Shown piece after piece: positions 1 through 11,616 of a DNA stretch of 64,000 nucleotides. Both the position numbers and the translations under genes were made by a program. Under the pieces are notes generated by a model. That model had not been told where the DNA came from, ran no database searches, and saw nothing but the letters and a program-made list of their open reading frames with translations. How positions within the stretch are numbered: the stretch's first letter is position 1; every line of letters begins with the position of its first letter. This stretch comes from Duganella dendranthematis (GTDB lineage: Bacteria > Pseudomonadota > Gammaproteobacteria > Burkholderiales > Burkholderiaceae_D): assembly GCF_012849375.1 (NCBI RefSeq), contig NZ_CP051684.1, positions 4,650,001 through 4,714,000 on the forward strand, written 5' to 3'.

Positions 1-345
1 CGCATTGAGCTGCTCGGTCAGCGCCATCAGCTCCGGCCGCCAGTCGCGCTCGAACTGCAACTGGCGCGCCATGCGCAAGCGCATCGCCAGATATAAGAAG
101 GCCGCCTCGTCGGCGTTGCCGGCATAGCGCTGATCGATGGCGGCCGCGATCAGCAGCGACGGCTCCCGCAGCGTCTGCGGCGAACGCAGGATACCGTCGG
201 CGGCGCGCTGCACGATCCGCGCATCGCACGACGCCAGCTGCGCCTGCACCACGGCGGGAATGGTGGGACTGCCGGCTTGGGCGGCGCCGGCCAGAGCAAG
301 CAGGAAGAGGGCGGGCAGGAAGAGGGTGGGCAAAGTCGTTTTCAT
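1..345 (-). CDS. secreted hypothetical protein (3' part cut by window edge)
   Basis: The reverse strand encodes 115 residues from an ATG at 345 running off the left edge, so the C-terminus is missing. The first 24 residues form a typical Sec signal peptide (MKTTLPTLFL, then a leucine-rich core, then a GAAQA cleavage site). The mature part is helical, with RIVQRAADGILRSPQ and an alanine-rich stretch ending EAAFLYLAMRLRMARQ. I do not recognise the family. A periplasmic or exported role follows only from the signal peptide. Confidence 0.65.
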   Translation of the reverse strand, partial: MKTTLPTLFLPALFLLALAGAAQAGSPTIPAVVQAQLASCDARIVQRAADGILRSPQTLREPSLLIAAAIDQRYAGNADEAAFLYLAMRLRMARQLQFERDWRPELMALTEQLNA

Positions 346-443
346 GCAGCGTAGCGTATCAGCGATTGCCGCCGGCTTGATTCCAATTGAAACCTGCCAG
401 TCGCTGTGGTTTAATCGAACGATTCCTGCTCACCGTGACCACC

Positions 444-1019
444 ATGACCGACGCCAGTCTCCAGCCCGCTTCAGCCCCGCAACCTGCCTGCCGCGTCGAG
501 CGCTCCCCGGTCCACGGCAACGGCGTGTTCGCCACCCGCGACATCCTCCCTGGCGAACGCGTGATCGAATACGCCGGCCGCGAAATCAGCTGGGACGAAG
601 CGCAGGCGCGCGCCGCCGCGCAAGGCGGGCCGCACAACCACACTTTCTTCTTCAGCCTGGCCAACGGCAACGTCATCGACGGCGGCGACGCCGGCAACGA
701 CGCCCGCTTCATCAACCATTCCTGCGAGCCCAACTGCGAAGCCATCGAGGAAGAAGACGGCACCATCTTCATCTACGCGCTGCACGCCATCCTGCAGGAC
801 GAGGAGCTCAGCTACTCGTACCCGCTGATCTACGAAGGCCGCCACACGCCGGCCATCAAGCGCGCCTTCGCCTGCCGTTGCGGCGCCGCACAGTGCAGCG
901 GCACCATGCTGGCGCCCAAGCCGCGCCAGCGCAAGCCGAAAGCTAAGCCAGCGCCGGATGCAGGCTTCGTCCCTGGCTCAACAGCACCTCAAAATCCGCC
1001 ACCGGCAATGCCGGGCTGA
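444..1019 (+). CDS. SET domain-containing protein (lysine methyltransferase-like)
   Basis: A 191-residue soluble protein that is almost entirely a SET domain. Visible signatures are HGNGVFATRDILPGERVIEY near the N-terminus, the cofactor/lysine-channel motif RFINHSCEPNC, DEELSYSYPLIY (the GEELTYDY equivalent) and a post-SET zinc-like cluster CRCGAAQCSG. Family members transfer methyl from SAM to protein lysines; the bacterial substrate is unknown. A longer frame opens at 387, but its extra residues are not SET-like, and ATG 444 gives the expected N-terminus. The basic, proline-rich tail (residues about 160-191) overlaps the end of the convergent gene by 77 bases. The second Tyr of the usual YDY motif is kept (YSY), so activity is plausible. 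Confidence 0.85.
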   Translation: MTDASLQPASAPQPACRVERSPVHGNGVFATRDILPGERVIEYAGREISWDEAQARAAAQGGPHNHTFFFSLANGNVIDGGDAGNDARFINHSCEPNCEAIEEEDGTIFIYALHAILQDEELSYSYPLIYEGRHTPAIKRAFACRCGAAQCSGTMLAPKPRQRKPKAKPAPDAGFVPGSTAPQNPPPAMPG

Positions 1020-3789
1020 AGTAATAACCCTGGATCTCGTCGCAGCCGTGGCGGCGCAGGTAGTCGAGCTGGGTGGCGGTCTCCACGCCCTCGGCGATCA
1101 CGCGCAGCTTGAGGTTGTGCGCCAGCGCGATGATCGACACCACAATCGCCGCCTCGTCGCCCTCGTGGATGTCGCTGATGAACGAGCGGTCGATCTTCAG
1201 CACATCGATGGGGAAATGGCGCAGATAGGAAAAACTCGAATAGCCGGTGCCGAAATCGTCGATCGACAGCGCCACCCCCAGCAGCTTGAGCTTGTGCAGC
1301 AAGCCCACCGCCTGCGTCACATCGTGCATGAACAGGCCCTCGGTCAGCTCGATGTCGAGGCAGGCCGGCGGCAGCCCCGTCTCGCGCAGCACCGCGGCGA
1401 TCGACGCCACCAGCTGCGGCTCGCTGAACTGGCGCGGCGACAGGTTGACGGCGATGCGCAACGGCCCGTGGCCCGCATCCAGCCACAGCCTGGCCTGGGC
1501 GCAGGCGGTGCGCAGCACCCACGCGCCGATCGGCACAATCAGGCCGGTCTCCTCGGCCAGGCCGATGAAGCGGTGCGGCGCCACCATGCCCAGCTCCGGA
1601 TGCTGCCAGCGCAGCAGCGCCTCCATGCCGACCACCCGGCCGCTCTGCACATCCACCTGCGGCTGATAGTGCAGCACGAATTCCTGCCGCTCCAGCGCGC
1701 TGCGCAGCGCACTCTCGATGCGCAGGCGCTCGCGCGCCTCCTCGTTCATGGTCGGCTCGTAGAACTGGGTATTGTTGCGGCCCAGCTTCTTGGCGCGGTA
1801 CATGGCGATGTCGGCATGCTCGATCAGGCGCTGGGCCGAGGTGCCGTCGGCACCGTACACCGCCACGCCGATCGAACAGGTGACGAAGAACTCCTTGCCC
1901 TCCAACATCACCGGCTGCGTCACCGCGCGCATGATGCGCTGCGCCACATCGACCGACAGCGCCTGCTCCGGATACTCGGTCAAAATCGCCACGAACTCGT
2001 CGCCCGACAGCCGCGCCACCGTGTCGCTGCTGCGCACGCTGTCCTGCAAGCGGAGGGCGACCGTCTTCAGCAGCTGGTCGCCGGCCTTGTGGCCCATGCT
2101 GTCGTTGACGAACTTGAAGCGGTCGAGGTCGATCAGCATGACCCACAACGGCTTGCCGCTGCGGTTGGCGGACGCCACCGCCTGGTGCAGCCGGTCCTGC
2201 AACAGCACCCGGTTGGGCAGGCCGGTCAGCACGTCGTGGTGGGCGATGTGGTGAATGCGCTGCTCGGCCAGCTTGCGTTCGGTGATCTCGGTGCCGGTGC
2301 CGCGATAGCCGCGGAACTGGCCGGCGCGGTCAAACACCGGCTCGCCGCTGGTGTTGAACCAGTGGGTCTGGCCGTCCATCCCGACCACCGAATATTCCAG
2401 GTTGGCGAACGGCAGATGCGCCGCCAGCAAGGCCTTGTGTTCGCGGCCCTGGCGGTGATCCCACTGCGCCGGATGGGCGTCCCAGCGGGTCTTGCCGAGA
2501 AACAGCTGCGGGTCCTGCTTGCCCTTGTCGAAGAAGCCGCCGGTGATATTGGTGAAGCGGAACTGTTCGTCCTGCTCCCAGTACCAGTCCGACGACAGCG
2601 CCAGCAGGCGGCGGAAGCGGTGCTCGCTTTCCTGCAAGGCCTCCTCGGTGCGCTTGCGGGCGGCGACGTCATCGGCCAGCTGCGCGTTGCTTAGCTTGAG
2701 CGCGTGGGTGCGCTCGTCCACCAGCCGCTGCACCCGGGTCGAGCGCCGCGCCAGCGAATTGACGAAGGCCGCCGTCAGCAGCGAGAACAGCAGCCCGCCG
2801 AGCAGCGTCGACAGCGAACCGATGTGGTGCGGCAGGAACGGCCGCGGCAGCGGCGTCACCTGCACATGCCACGACTTGCCGGCCGCGCTGAAGGTGCGCA
2901 CATACGGCTCGCGGTAATCGAAGGCCAGCCAGCGCTGCAGCGAGCGCGGCGCCGGCGCCTCGTCGCTGGCCTGGCCGCGTGCGTAGACCAGGTTGGCGGG
3001 GCGGATATCGTCGCCGATATACACTTGCAGCATCAGTTCGCTGTCATCCAGCAGGTCGGCCGCCAGCAGGATCTTTTGCACCAGATCGGCCGAGCGGATC
3101 ACCGCGCTGGTGTTGCCGACCCAGGCCGCGCGCCGCTGCGCCACCGTGCCCAGCTCGGCGCCGGCGCGGTAGACCGGCATCATCAGCACAAAGCCCTGCT
3201 GTTGCGCGCGTTCCTGCGCCAGCCGCAGCAGCGGCGTGGTGCGCGCCTGGCCGCTGTCGACCGCCTCGCCGATGGCGCGCGCCATCACCGGCAGCGACGC
3301 CACGTCGAGCCCGAAGGCGGCCTCATTGCCCTCCAGCGGCTCCAGGTAATCGACGATCACGTGCTGCGCGCGCGGCGCCAGCGGCTGGTGGTTGGCGTCG
3401 TGCAGCTGGTAGCCGGGGAAACGCGCCTGCATCGCGGCCTGGTAGCGGGCCGCCTCGGCATCGTCCAGCACACGGTGGAAATTGAAAGCTTGCACGAACG
3501 GATAACGTTCCAGCAGCGGCCGCGTAAAACTGGCGAACTGCTCGCGGTCGACCAGGCCGACCGACTTGAACAGGCCGTTGAGGATGGTGACCAGCTCCAG
3601 CGTATCGTCCATGCCACGGCGGATCGCCGCCGCCCGCATGTGGCCGCGCTGCTGGTAGCCCAGTTCCATCTTGCTGTATTCGAGCGCGCTGACGGCCACG
3701 AACAGCAGGCCGGTCACGGCGCAGCCGGTGAGCAGGGTCAGGATGGCCGCCAGCGAGATCCGGGCGGACTTGCGGGAAGACGACGGCAT
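943..3789 (-). CDS. CHASE-PAS-GGDEF-EAL c-di-GMP signalling protein
   Basis: A 948-residue membrane protein. Order: TM helix (about 12-36), CHASE extracytoplasmic sensor (about 75-290), TM helix (about 322-345), short coiled coil, PAS (about 390-510), GGDEF (about 520-680) and EAL (about 690-940). The cyclase site reads SGDEF, with the metal motif DLDRF and an inhibitory RxxD site (RSSD) five residues upstream. The EAL domain keeps EALLRW, VNLSPRQF, ELTEG, DDFGTGYSS, KIDRSFI, AEGVET and the QGYYFSPA loop, so phosphodiesterase activity is likely. An external ligand probably controls c-di-GMP turnover through CHASE. It is transcribed alone and overlaps the SET gene tail to tail. Confidence 0.93.
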   Translation of the reverse strand: MPSSSRKSARISLAAILTLLTGCAVTGLLFVAVSALEYSKMELGYQQRGHMRAAAIRRGMDDTLELVTILNGLFKSVGLVDREQFASFTRPLLERYPFVQAFNFHRVLDDAEAARYQAAMQARFPGYQLHDANHQPLAPRAQHVIVDYLEPLEGNEAAFGLDVASLPVMARAIGEAVDSGQARTTPLLRLAQERAQQQGFVLMMPVYRAGAELGTVAQRRAAWVGNTSAVIRSADLVQKILLAADLLDDSELMLQVYIGDDIRPANLVYARGQASDEAPAPRSLQRWLAFDYREPYVRTFSAAGKSWHVQVTPLPRPFLPHHIGSLSTLLGGLLFSLLTAAFVNSLARRSTRVQRLVDERTHALKLSNAQLADDVAARKRTEEALQESEHRFRRLLALSSDWYWEQDEQFRFTNITGGFFDKGKQDPQLFLGKTRWDAHPAQWDHRQGREHKALLAAHLPFANLEYSVVGMDGQTHWFNTSGEPVFDRAGQFRGYRGTGTEITERKLAEQRIHHIAHHDVLTGLPNRVLLQDRLHQAVASANRSGKPLWVMLIDLDRFKFVNDSMGHKAGDQLLKTVALRLQDSVRSSDTVARLSGDEFVAILTEYPEQALSVDVAQRIMRAVTQPVMLEGKEFFVTCSIGVAVYGADGTSAQRLIEHADIAMYRAKKLGRNNTQFYEPTMNEEARERLRIESALRSALERQEFVLHYQPQVDVQSGRVVGMEALLRWQHPELGMVAPHRFIGLAEETGLIVPIGAWVLRTACAQARLWLDAGHGPLRIAVNLSPRQFSEPQLVASIAAVLRETGLPPACLDIELTEGLFMHDVTQAVGLLHKLKLLGVALSIDDFGTGYSSFSYLRHFPIDVLKIDRSFISDIHEGDEAAIVVSIIALAHNLKLRVIAEGVETATQLDYLRRHGCDEIQGYYFSPALPVADFEVLLSQGRSLHPALA

Positions 3790-3894
3790 GGCGCGCTTTC
3801 CTGAAGGCAGAATGGCTCGGCGCGGGCGGGGATGGGGACCGCAGGATTGCTAGCTAGTGTGTCACAAAACATACTTTGCGGACAGACTCATGTG

Positions 3895-4734
3895 TCAAAT
3901 AACCACGCCGCCGGTGCGTTCGGCGCGCCGCTGCCGCAGTCGCAGCCGCAGCACCACCCAGTGCGCCAGCAGCCAGTTCAGCGGCGGCAGCCGCAGCCCG
4001 CCGTGGCGCGCCACCCGGCGCTGCATGGCCAGCGCCGGCGAGTCCGCTGCCGACGCGCCGCCCTTGACGGCGAACACGATGCGGTTATTGCCGGCGATGC
4101 CGGTGAAGCCGCAGATGCGGCCGCGAAACGCCCGCCGCAGCCGCTTCAGCATCGGCAGATAGTTGGGATCGTAGCTGAACAGATTGGCCACCAGCACGCC
4201 GCCCGGGCGCAGCGCGCGCTGGCTGTCGGCGTAAAAGCTGGCGCTGCCGAGCGCCGGCGGCAGGCCGTCGGCGTCGAAACCGTCGACCAGCAGCACATCG
4301 GCGCTGCGCGCCAGCGCCGGCATGTACGCGACCGCATCGGCCTGCACCACGCGGAAGCGGGCGTCGTCGGGCGGAATGGCGAACTGGTCGCGCAGCGCGA
4401 TCACCGCCGGATCGAGCTCCAGCACCGTGATGCGCGCCTGCGGCAGATAGCGGTAGCAGAACTTGGCCAGCGAGCCGCCGCCCAGCCCGACCATGACGAT
4501 GTGCTGCGGCTGCGGCTGGAACAGCACAAAGCACATCATGGCGCGGTTATAGCTGAGCACCAGCTGGTCCGGGCGCGACAGGCGCATCTCGCTTTGCACC
4601 ATGCCGGGCGTGAATTCCAGCCGGCGCGTGTTGCCAACGGTGAGCACTTGCGGCGGCGGGCGGCGGGCGGGCGGGGTCAAGTTGTTTGGGGATGTGGATT
4701 TACGTGGGGAATCATAGTAGCATGGCGTTAGCAC
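3895..4734 (-). CDS. spermidine synthase-like (SAM-fold) protein
   Basis: About 279 residues with the Rossmann core of polyamine aminopropyltransferases: IVMVGLGGGSLAKFCYR (cofactor glycine loop), ITVLELDPAVIAL (acidic end of strand 2), RFRVVQADAVAYM and DVLLVDGFDADGLPP. It is shorter than true SpeE and the N-terminal tetramerisation hairpin is reduced, so the substrate may not be putrescine. Many such proteins in betaproteobacteria are annotated only as spermidine synthase-like methyltransferases. The start is uncertain: the frame opens with GTG at 4734, preceded by a G-rich stretch. No adjacent polyamine genes. Confidence 0.75.
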   Translation of the reverse strand: MLTPCYYDSPRKSTSPNNLTPPARRPPPQVLTVGNTRRLEFTPGMVQSEMRLSRPDQLVLSYNRAMMCFVLFQPQPQHIVMVGLGGGSLAKFCYRYLPQARITVLELDPAVIALRDQFAIPPDDARFRVVQADAVAYMPALARSADVLLVDGFDADGLPPALGSASFYADSQRALRPGGVLVANLFSYDPNYLPMLKRLRRAFRGRICGFTGIAGNNRIVFAVKGGASAADSPALAMQRRVARHGGLRLPPLNWLLAHWVVLRLRLRQRRAERTGGVVI

Positions 4735-4772
4735 GGGCCAGCCCCTCGGCGGCCGACTTGGAGAGAGATACG

Positions 4773-5048
4773 ATGTTTTTAGACCACCCTACGCTTACCG
4801 CCACCAACAGCTTCACCGAGCCGGACCGCCTGGAGCGCCTGTGCCGCGTCTACGGCTACGTGGCGGCGCTGGCCGACCTGGCCGGCAAGCAGACCTTTAT
4901 TGAAAAAGTCAGCCAGCTGCACGACCACAAAGGCACGCTGATCGTGTTCTGGCACGACAGCCCGACCGAAGACGAAAAAGCCTTCTTCACCCAGGCCTGG
5001 TCCAGCAAAATGGGCGACGGCAGCACCAACGTCGAACACGAGGTCTGA
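4773..5048 (+). CDS. small conserved hypothetical protein
   Basis: A 91-residue soluble acidic protein. ATG 4773 is chosen because a good Shine-Dalgarno (GGAGAGAG) lies about 5 bases upstream, and the longer open frame from 4686 has no such site. The sequence contains FTEPDRLERLCRVYGYVAA and LIVFWHDSPTEDEKAFFTQ. No motif or membrane segment is evident and I do not recognise the family. It is 26 bases ahead of the GGDEF-like gene on the same strand, so co-transcription is likely. Confidence 0.7.
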   Translation: MFLDHPTLTATNSFTEPDRLERLCRVYGYVAALADLAGKQTFIEKVSQLHDHKGTLIVFWHDSPTEDEKAFFTQAWSSKMGDGSTNVEHEV

Positions 5049-5074
5049 GGCCCCGGGACTGAGCGGCTGCGGTC

Positions 5075-6238
5075 ATGGATATCAAAACCCTGGTATTGGC
5101 GCTGGCACTGGGCAATCTGAGCCTGTGCGCAGCGCTGTTCTTTTTTGAGGCCGGCGCGCGCCGCAGCGGCCAGACCGCGCGCATCCACGCCACCTGGATG
5201 TGGGCCAAGCAATGCCAGGCGCTGGCCTGGTTCCTGTTGTATTGCCGCGGCGAGCTGCCCGATTTCCTGACCATCCCGCTGGCCAACGCCATTTTATTTG
5301 CCGGCTTCGCGCTGGACGCTTCCGCGCTATGGGAGCAGGCCGGCCGCCGCGTGTGGCGCAACTACCTGGTGCCGGCGCTGGGCGCCGGCGTCGGCGTCTA
5401 CGTCGCGGCCTGGCTATTGCAGCTGCCGGCCGGCGGCCGCATCGCCATCGGCTCGGCGGTGACGGCGTTCTTCTTCCTGGCCGGCGCCGCCGCGCTGGGA
5501 CGCGGCTGGCGCAGCGGCACCGTGCTGCGGCGCTATCTGGTGGCGCTGATGCTGGTGCTGAGCGCCGCCGTGCTGGCGCGCGGCCTGCTGTCGCTGCCGG
5601 CCATGGCGCTCGAGGGTTTGAATCCGGTGGCGGTGCAGTCGGCTGGCATCGTCGCGCTGTATCTGATGATGCTGGGCAACGCCTTCGGCTATCTGCTGCT
5701 GGTGCGCGAGCACGAACATGGCGAACTGGCGCGGCTGGAAGTGGTCGACGCGCTGACCGATGTGCCGAACCGGCGCGGCTTCTACACCGCGCTGACGCCG
5801 TGGATCGCGCTGGCGCGCCGTCCCGGCATGCCGACCGCGCTGATTATCCTCAACCTGGACCAGTTCAAGCGCGTCAACGACAGCTACGGCCACTCGGCCG
5901 GCGACATGGTCTTAAAAGCCATGGTCGACGTCTGCAAGAAGCAGCTGCGCGATTCCGACCAGATGGGCCGCCTGGGCGGCGCCGAATTCGCCATCCTGCT
6001 GCCGCGCACCTCGGCGGAAGACGCCGGCATGGTGGCGGAGCGCATCCGCCAGGCCGTCGCCGCCCTGCCGGTCAAGGCCGAAAAAGCCATCATCAACATG
6101 ACGGCCAGCCTGGGCGTGACCACCATCCGCGCCGAAGACAGCACCGTGAGCCTGTTCAAGCGCGCCGACGAGGCGCTGCAGGCAGCCAAACAGGCAGGCC
6201 GCAACCGCGTGGCCGAAGCGCCGGCCGCGATTCTGTAA
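5075..6238 (+). CDS. membrane GGDEF protein with degenerate active site
   Basis: 387 residues: about six N-terminal TM helices (residues 1-205) followed by one GGDEF domain (about 215-380). The fold is clear (DALTDVPNRRG, RVNDSYGHSAGD, ASLGVTTI), but two metal-binding positions are changed. The DxD motif reads NLDQFK instead of DIDxFK, and the signature reads GGAEF rather than GG(D/E)EF. In PleD these are Asp327 and Glu370, the residues that hold the catalytic metals. The inhibitory-site motif RDSD is intact five residues before GGAEF. It is therefore probably not a cyclase; it could bind c-di-GMP or GTP as a receptor. Confidence 0.85.
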   Translation: MDIKTLVLALALGNLSLCAALFFFEAGARRSGQTARIHATWMWAKQCQALAWFLLYCRGELPDFLTIPLANAILFAGFALDASALWEQAGRRVWRNYLVPALGAGVGVYVAAWLLQLPAGGRIAIGSAVTAFFFLAGAAALGRGWRSGTVLRRYLVALMLVLSAAVLARGLLSLPAMALEGLNPVAVQSAGIVALYLMMLGNAFGYLLLVREHEHGELARLEVVDALTDVPNRRGFYTALTPWIALARRPGMPTALIILNLDQFKRVNDSYGHSAGDMVLKAMVDVCKKQLRDSDQMGRLGGAEFAILLPRTSAEDAGMVAERIRQAVAALPVKAEKAIINMTASLGVTTIRAEDSTVSLFKRADEALQAAKQAGRNRVAEAPAAIL

Positions 6239-6242
6239 CGCG

Positions 6243-6276
6243 GCGTCATCAAGGTGTCACAAACTAGGCCTATCGT
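6243..6276 (+). promoter_or_regulatory. Pho-box-type promoter for ppx
   Basis: GCGTCATCAAGGTGTCAC (6243-6260) consists of two 7-base half-sites, GCGTCAT and GTGTCAC, repeating every 11 bases as in PhoB boxes. It matches the E. coli phoA box at 14 of 18 positions. Ten bases further on, TATCGT (6271-6276) sits where phoA has its -10 hexamer. Transcription from it would start about 30 bases before ppx. A perfect TATAAT at 6280-6285 could instead serve a constitutive promoter. Confidence 0.6.
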
Positions 6277-6315
6277 GCTTATAATGGTATAAATCGTTTA
6301 TTTTGATTCCTATAT

Positions 6316-7770
6316 ATGTACGCTGCCGTAGACCTGGGTTCCAATAGTTTTCGCCTCCACATCGGCAAGCACGATGGGGAGGCCATCCGCGTACTCAAAA
6401 GCGTGCGTGAGCCGATCCGCCTGGCCGCAGGGCTGGACGACAAGGGCAACCTGACGCCGGCCGCCATGCAGGCGGCCCTCAACTGCCTGAAAAACTTCCG
6501 CACCGTGCTGGCGGCCTACAAGCTCGATGCGGTGCGGGTAGTGGCCACATCGGCGATGCGGGTGGCGCGCAACGCCGCCGCCTTCCTGCCGGAGGCCGAA
6601 CTGGCGATCGGCTATCCGATTGAAATTATCTCCGGCGAGGAAGAGGGGCGCCTGATCTACATGGGTGTGGCGCACGCGGTGGCGCTGCCCGGCGAACGCC
6701 GACTGGTGATCGACATCGGCGGCGGCTCCACCGAATTGATACTCGGCCGCGGGCCGGAAATCGAACGGGTCGAATCGTTCAGCGTCGGCACCGTCAAGCA
6801 AAGCCTGTCGTTCTTCATCGGCGGCCGCGTCGACGGGCCGTCGTTCGAGGCGGCCATCCTGTCGGCGCGCAGCCATTTCGAGGACGCCGCGCCGCCGTAC
6901 CACCCGCAATTCTGGAAGCAGTGCTACGGCTCATCCGGCACCGCGCGCACCATCGCCGACATCATCGTCAAGAACGGCCTGGGACGCGAAGTCAACGCCC
7001 AGTCGCTGGAAGCGCTGAAACAGCGCTTCATCGCATTCGGCCACGTCGGCAAGATCGACATGCCGGGCCTGAAGGCGGACCGCGCCTCGACCATCATCGG
7101 CGGGCTGGCGATCCTGATTGGCCTGGTGCGCGAACTGGATATCCCGGTGGTGGTGCCGATCGAGGCCGGCCTGCGCATGGGCGTGATGTGGGACCTGCAC
7201 CTGCGCTCGACCAAGCGTGACCGCCGCGAACAATCGGTGCAGGCCTGCGTCCAGCGCTTCCACGTCGACGAACGCCGCGCCAACCGGGTGGCGGTCGACT
7301 CGCTGGCGCTGTACGCCCAGACCAAGCCGGCCTCGGACCAATACGGCCGCCTGCTGTACTGGAGCGCGCTGCTGCACGAAATGGGCATGGTGGTGTCGCA
7401 CACCGGCTACCACAAGCACGCCGCCTACATCGTCGAAAACGCCGACTTACCCGGCTTTACCGCGCGCGAACAGCGCACCATGAGCTGTTTGATCGTGTCC
7501 CACAAGGGCAATCTGCGCAAGGTGGGCGAGGCGCTCACCGAGATCGACTTCGCCAAGGCCATCGTCGCGTTCCGGCTGGCGGTGCTGTTCATGCACTCGC
7601 GCATAGACCTCGACTTCACCCAGATCAAGTTGCGTTTTAAAAGCCGCATCGAGCTGGAAATCCGGCGCGAGTGGGTGGCCGAGCACCCCACGCTGTCCTA
7701 TTGGCTGGAGAAGGAACAGGAACAGTGGGATGAAGTGGGTGTAGACTTCCTGATCCGCACCACTGGCTAA
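6316..7770 (+). CDS. ppx: exopolyphosphatase, Ppx/GppA family
   Basis: 484 residues. The actin-like fold motifs are present: AAVDLGSNSFRLHIG (phosphate 1 loop, residues 3-17), the SGEEEGRLIYMG loop with its catalytic Glu (about 110-121) and VIDIGGGSTELI (phosphate 2 loop, about 132-143). A C-terminal HD-like region follows. The enzyme removes orthophosphate from the ends of polyphosphate, or hydrolyses pppGpp; the two activities cannot be separated from sequence alone, but the length fits Ppx. The Shine-Dalgarno is poor, yet MYAAVDLGSN is the usual N-terminus. A Pho-box-like promoter lies upstream and the solute-binding protein gene starts 13 bases after the stop. Confidence 0.93.
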   Translation: MYAAVDLGSNSFRLHIGKHDGEAIRVLKSVREPIRLAAGLDDKGNLTPAAMQAALNCLKNFRTVLAAYKLDAVRVVATSAMRVARNAAAFLPEAELAIGYPIEIISGEEEGRLIYMGVAHAVALPGERRLVIDIGGGSTELILGRGPEIERVESFSVGTVKQSLSFFIGGRVDGPSFEAAILSARSHFEDAAPPYHPQFWKQCYGSSGTARTIADIIVKNGLGREVNAQSLEALKQRFIAFGHVGKIDMPGLKADRASTIIGGLAILIGLVRELDIPVVVPIEAGLRMGVMWDLHLRSTKRDRREQSVQACVQRFHVDERRANRVAVDSLALYAQTKPASDQYGRLLYWSALLHEMGMVVSHTGYHKHAAYIVENADLPGFTAREQRTMSCLIVSHKGNLRKVGEALTEIDFAKAIVAFRLAVLFMHSRIDLDFTQIKLRFKSRIELEIRREWVAEHPTLSYWLEKEQEQWDEVGVDFLIRTTG

Positions 7771-7783
7771 AAATGGAGGCCCC

Positions 7784-8555
7784 ATGCACGACAGGATCCG
7801 ACGGTATTGCGCTTGCATGCTGCTGGTCTTGTCGTCCTGGGCGACGGCCGGCGACACCGTCACGCTCTGCTATGAGTCGCAGGACGTGCGGCCGTGGCGC
7901 ACCGAAAAGGGCGACGGCCTCAATTTCGCGCTGCTGAAAATCGTCGGCCAGCGGCTCGACATCCAGTTCGACTTCCAGAGCATCCCGTGGAAACGCTGCC
8001 TGGCGCAGCTGAAGGCCAACACCGTCGATGGCGCCTTCGCCGTCAGCTACAAGCAGGACCGGCGCGAACTGGGCGAATATCCCGGCGGCGCCCAGCCCGA
8101 CGCCAGCAAGCGGATGCACACCGATACCTACGTGCTGCTGCGCCGCAAAGGCAGCAAGGTAGGGTGGGATGGCAAGCATTTCAGCAACCTGGATGGCGCC
8201 ATCGGCTTCCAGCTAGGCTACTCGGTGGGTGAAGTGCTGCGCGCACAGAACCTGGAAGTGGACGAGGGCAGCCAGCGCGCCGACGAACTGGCGCGCAAAC
8301 TGATCGCCGGCCGGCTGGCGGCAGCGGCCATGGGCGGCAGCGACGCCGCCAACCTGATGCAAGGTCCGCTGGGCGCGCAGCTGGAACAGCTGCCGATTCC
8401 CATCATCGAAAAGCCGTACTTCCTGATCCTGTCGCACGCGCTGGTGGCGACCCGGCCGCAACTGGCGGCGCGCATCTGGAGCGCGATCGAGGACGCCCGC
8501 AACAGCGCCGCCTACAAAAAGCAGGCGGCGGAAGGCGTGCATCAGGGAGTGCATC

Positions 8556-8560
<5 letters not shown>
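7784..8560 (+). CDS. periplasmic solute-binding protein (SBP_bac_3-like)
   Basis: 258 residues with a signal peptide ending near SSWATAG (about 22). The mature part has the type II periplasmic binding fold of amino-acid-binding proteins: VTLCYESQDVRPWR, LLKIVGQRLDIQFDF, IPWKRCLAQLKANTVDGAF and the hinge region IGFQLGYSVGEVL. No permease or ATPase is next to it. It lies between ppx and a hybrid kinase, so it may act as a ligand-presenting partner for the kinase rather than in transport; that role is inferred from position. The ligand is unknown. Confidence 0.8.
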
Positions 8561-11203
<2,643 letters not shown>

Positions 11204-11207
<4 letters not shown>

Positions 11208-11578
11208 ATTCCATTCATCGTGCGACGGTGCTGATTGTGGACGACACGCCCGACAATCTCATGTTGCTGTCCAATCTGTTGAAGGACAAGTACGCCACCA
11301 AGGTCGCCACCAACGGTGCGACCGCCCTGCAGATTGTGGCTTCCTCCAAAGTAGACCTTATCCTGCTTGATATTATGATGCCGGAGATGGATGGCATCGA
11401 GACCTGCCGTCGGCTGAAAGCAAATCCGGCCGGTGCATTAATTCCTGTCTTGTTCCTGACCGCCAAGAGCTTGCAGGAAGACGAAGCGCTCGGTCGCAGC
11501 GTGGGGGCGGTAGACTTCCTGCGCAAGCCAGTGAATCCTGATTTGCTATTCGCGCGTGTGGCGGCGCATCTGAAATGA
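11204..11578 (+). CDS. single-domain response regulator (REC only)
   Basis: 124 residues forming one receiver domain: ATVLIVDDTPDNLMLL (acidic pocket), VDLILLDIMMPEMDGIETCR (phosphoacceptor Asp), FLTAKS (Thr switch) and VDFLRKPVNPDLL (conserved Lys). No output domain. Its ATG overlaps the stop of the hybrid kinase (ATGA), so translation is coupled and it is very likely the phosphorylation partner or phosphate sink of that kinase. Confidence 0.92.
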
Positions 11579-11616
11579 TATATACTGTTTATATTGTTGA
11601 ATAACCTGGAGTGAAT

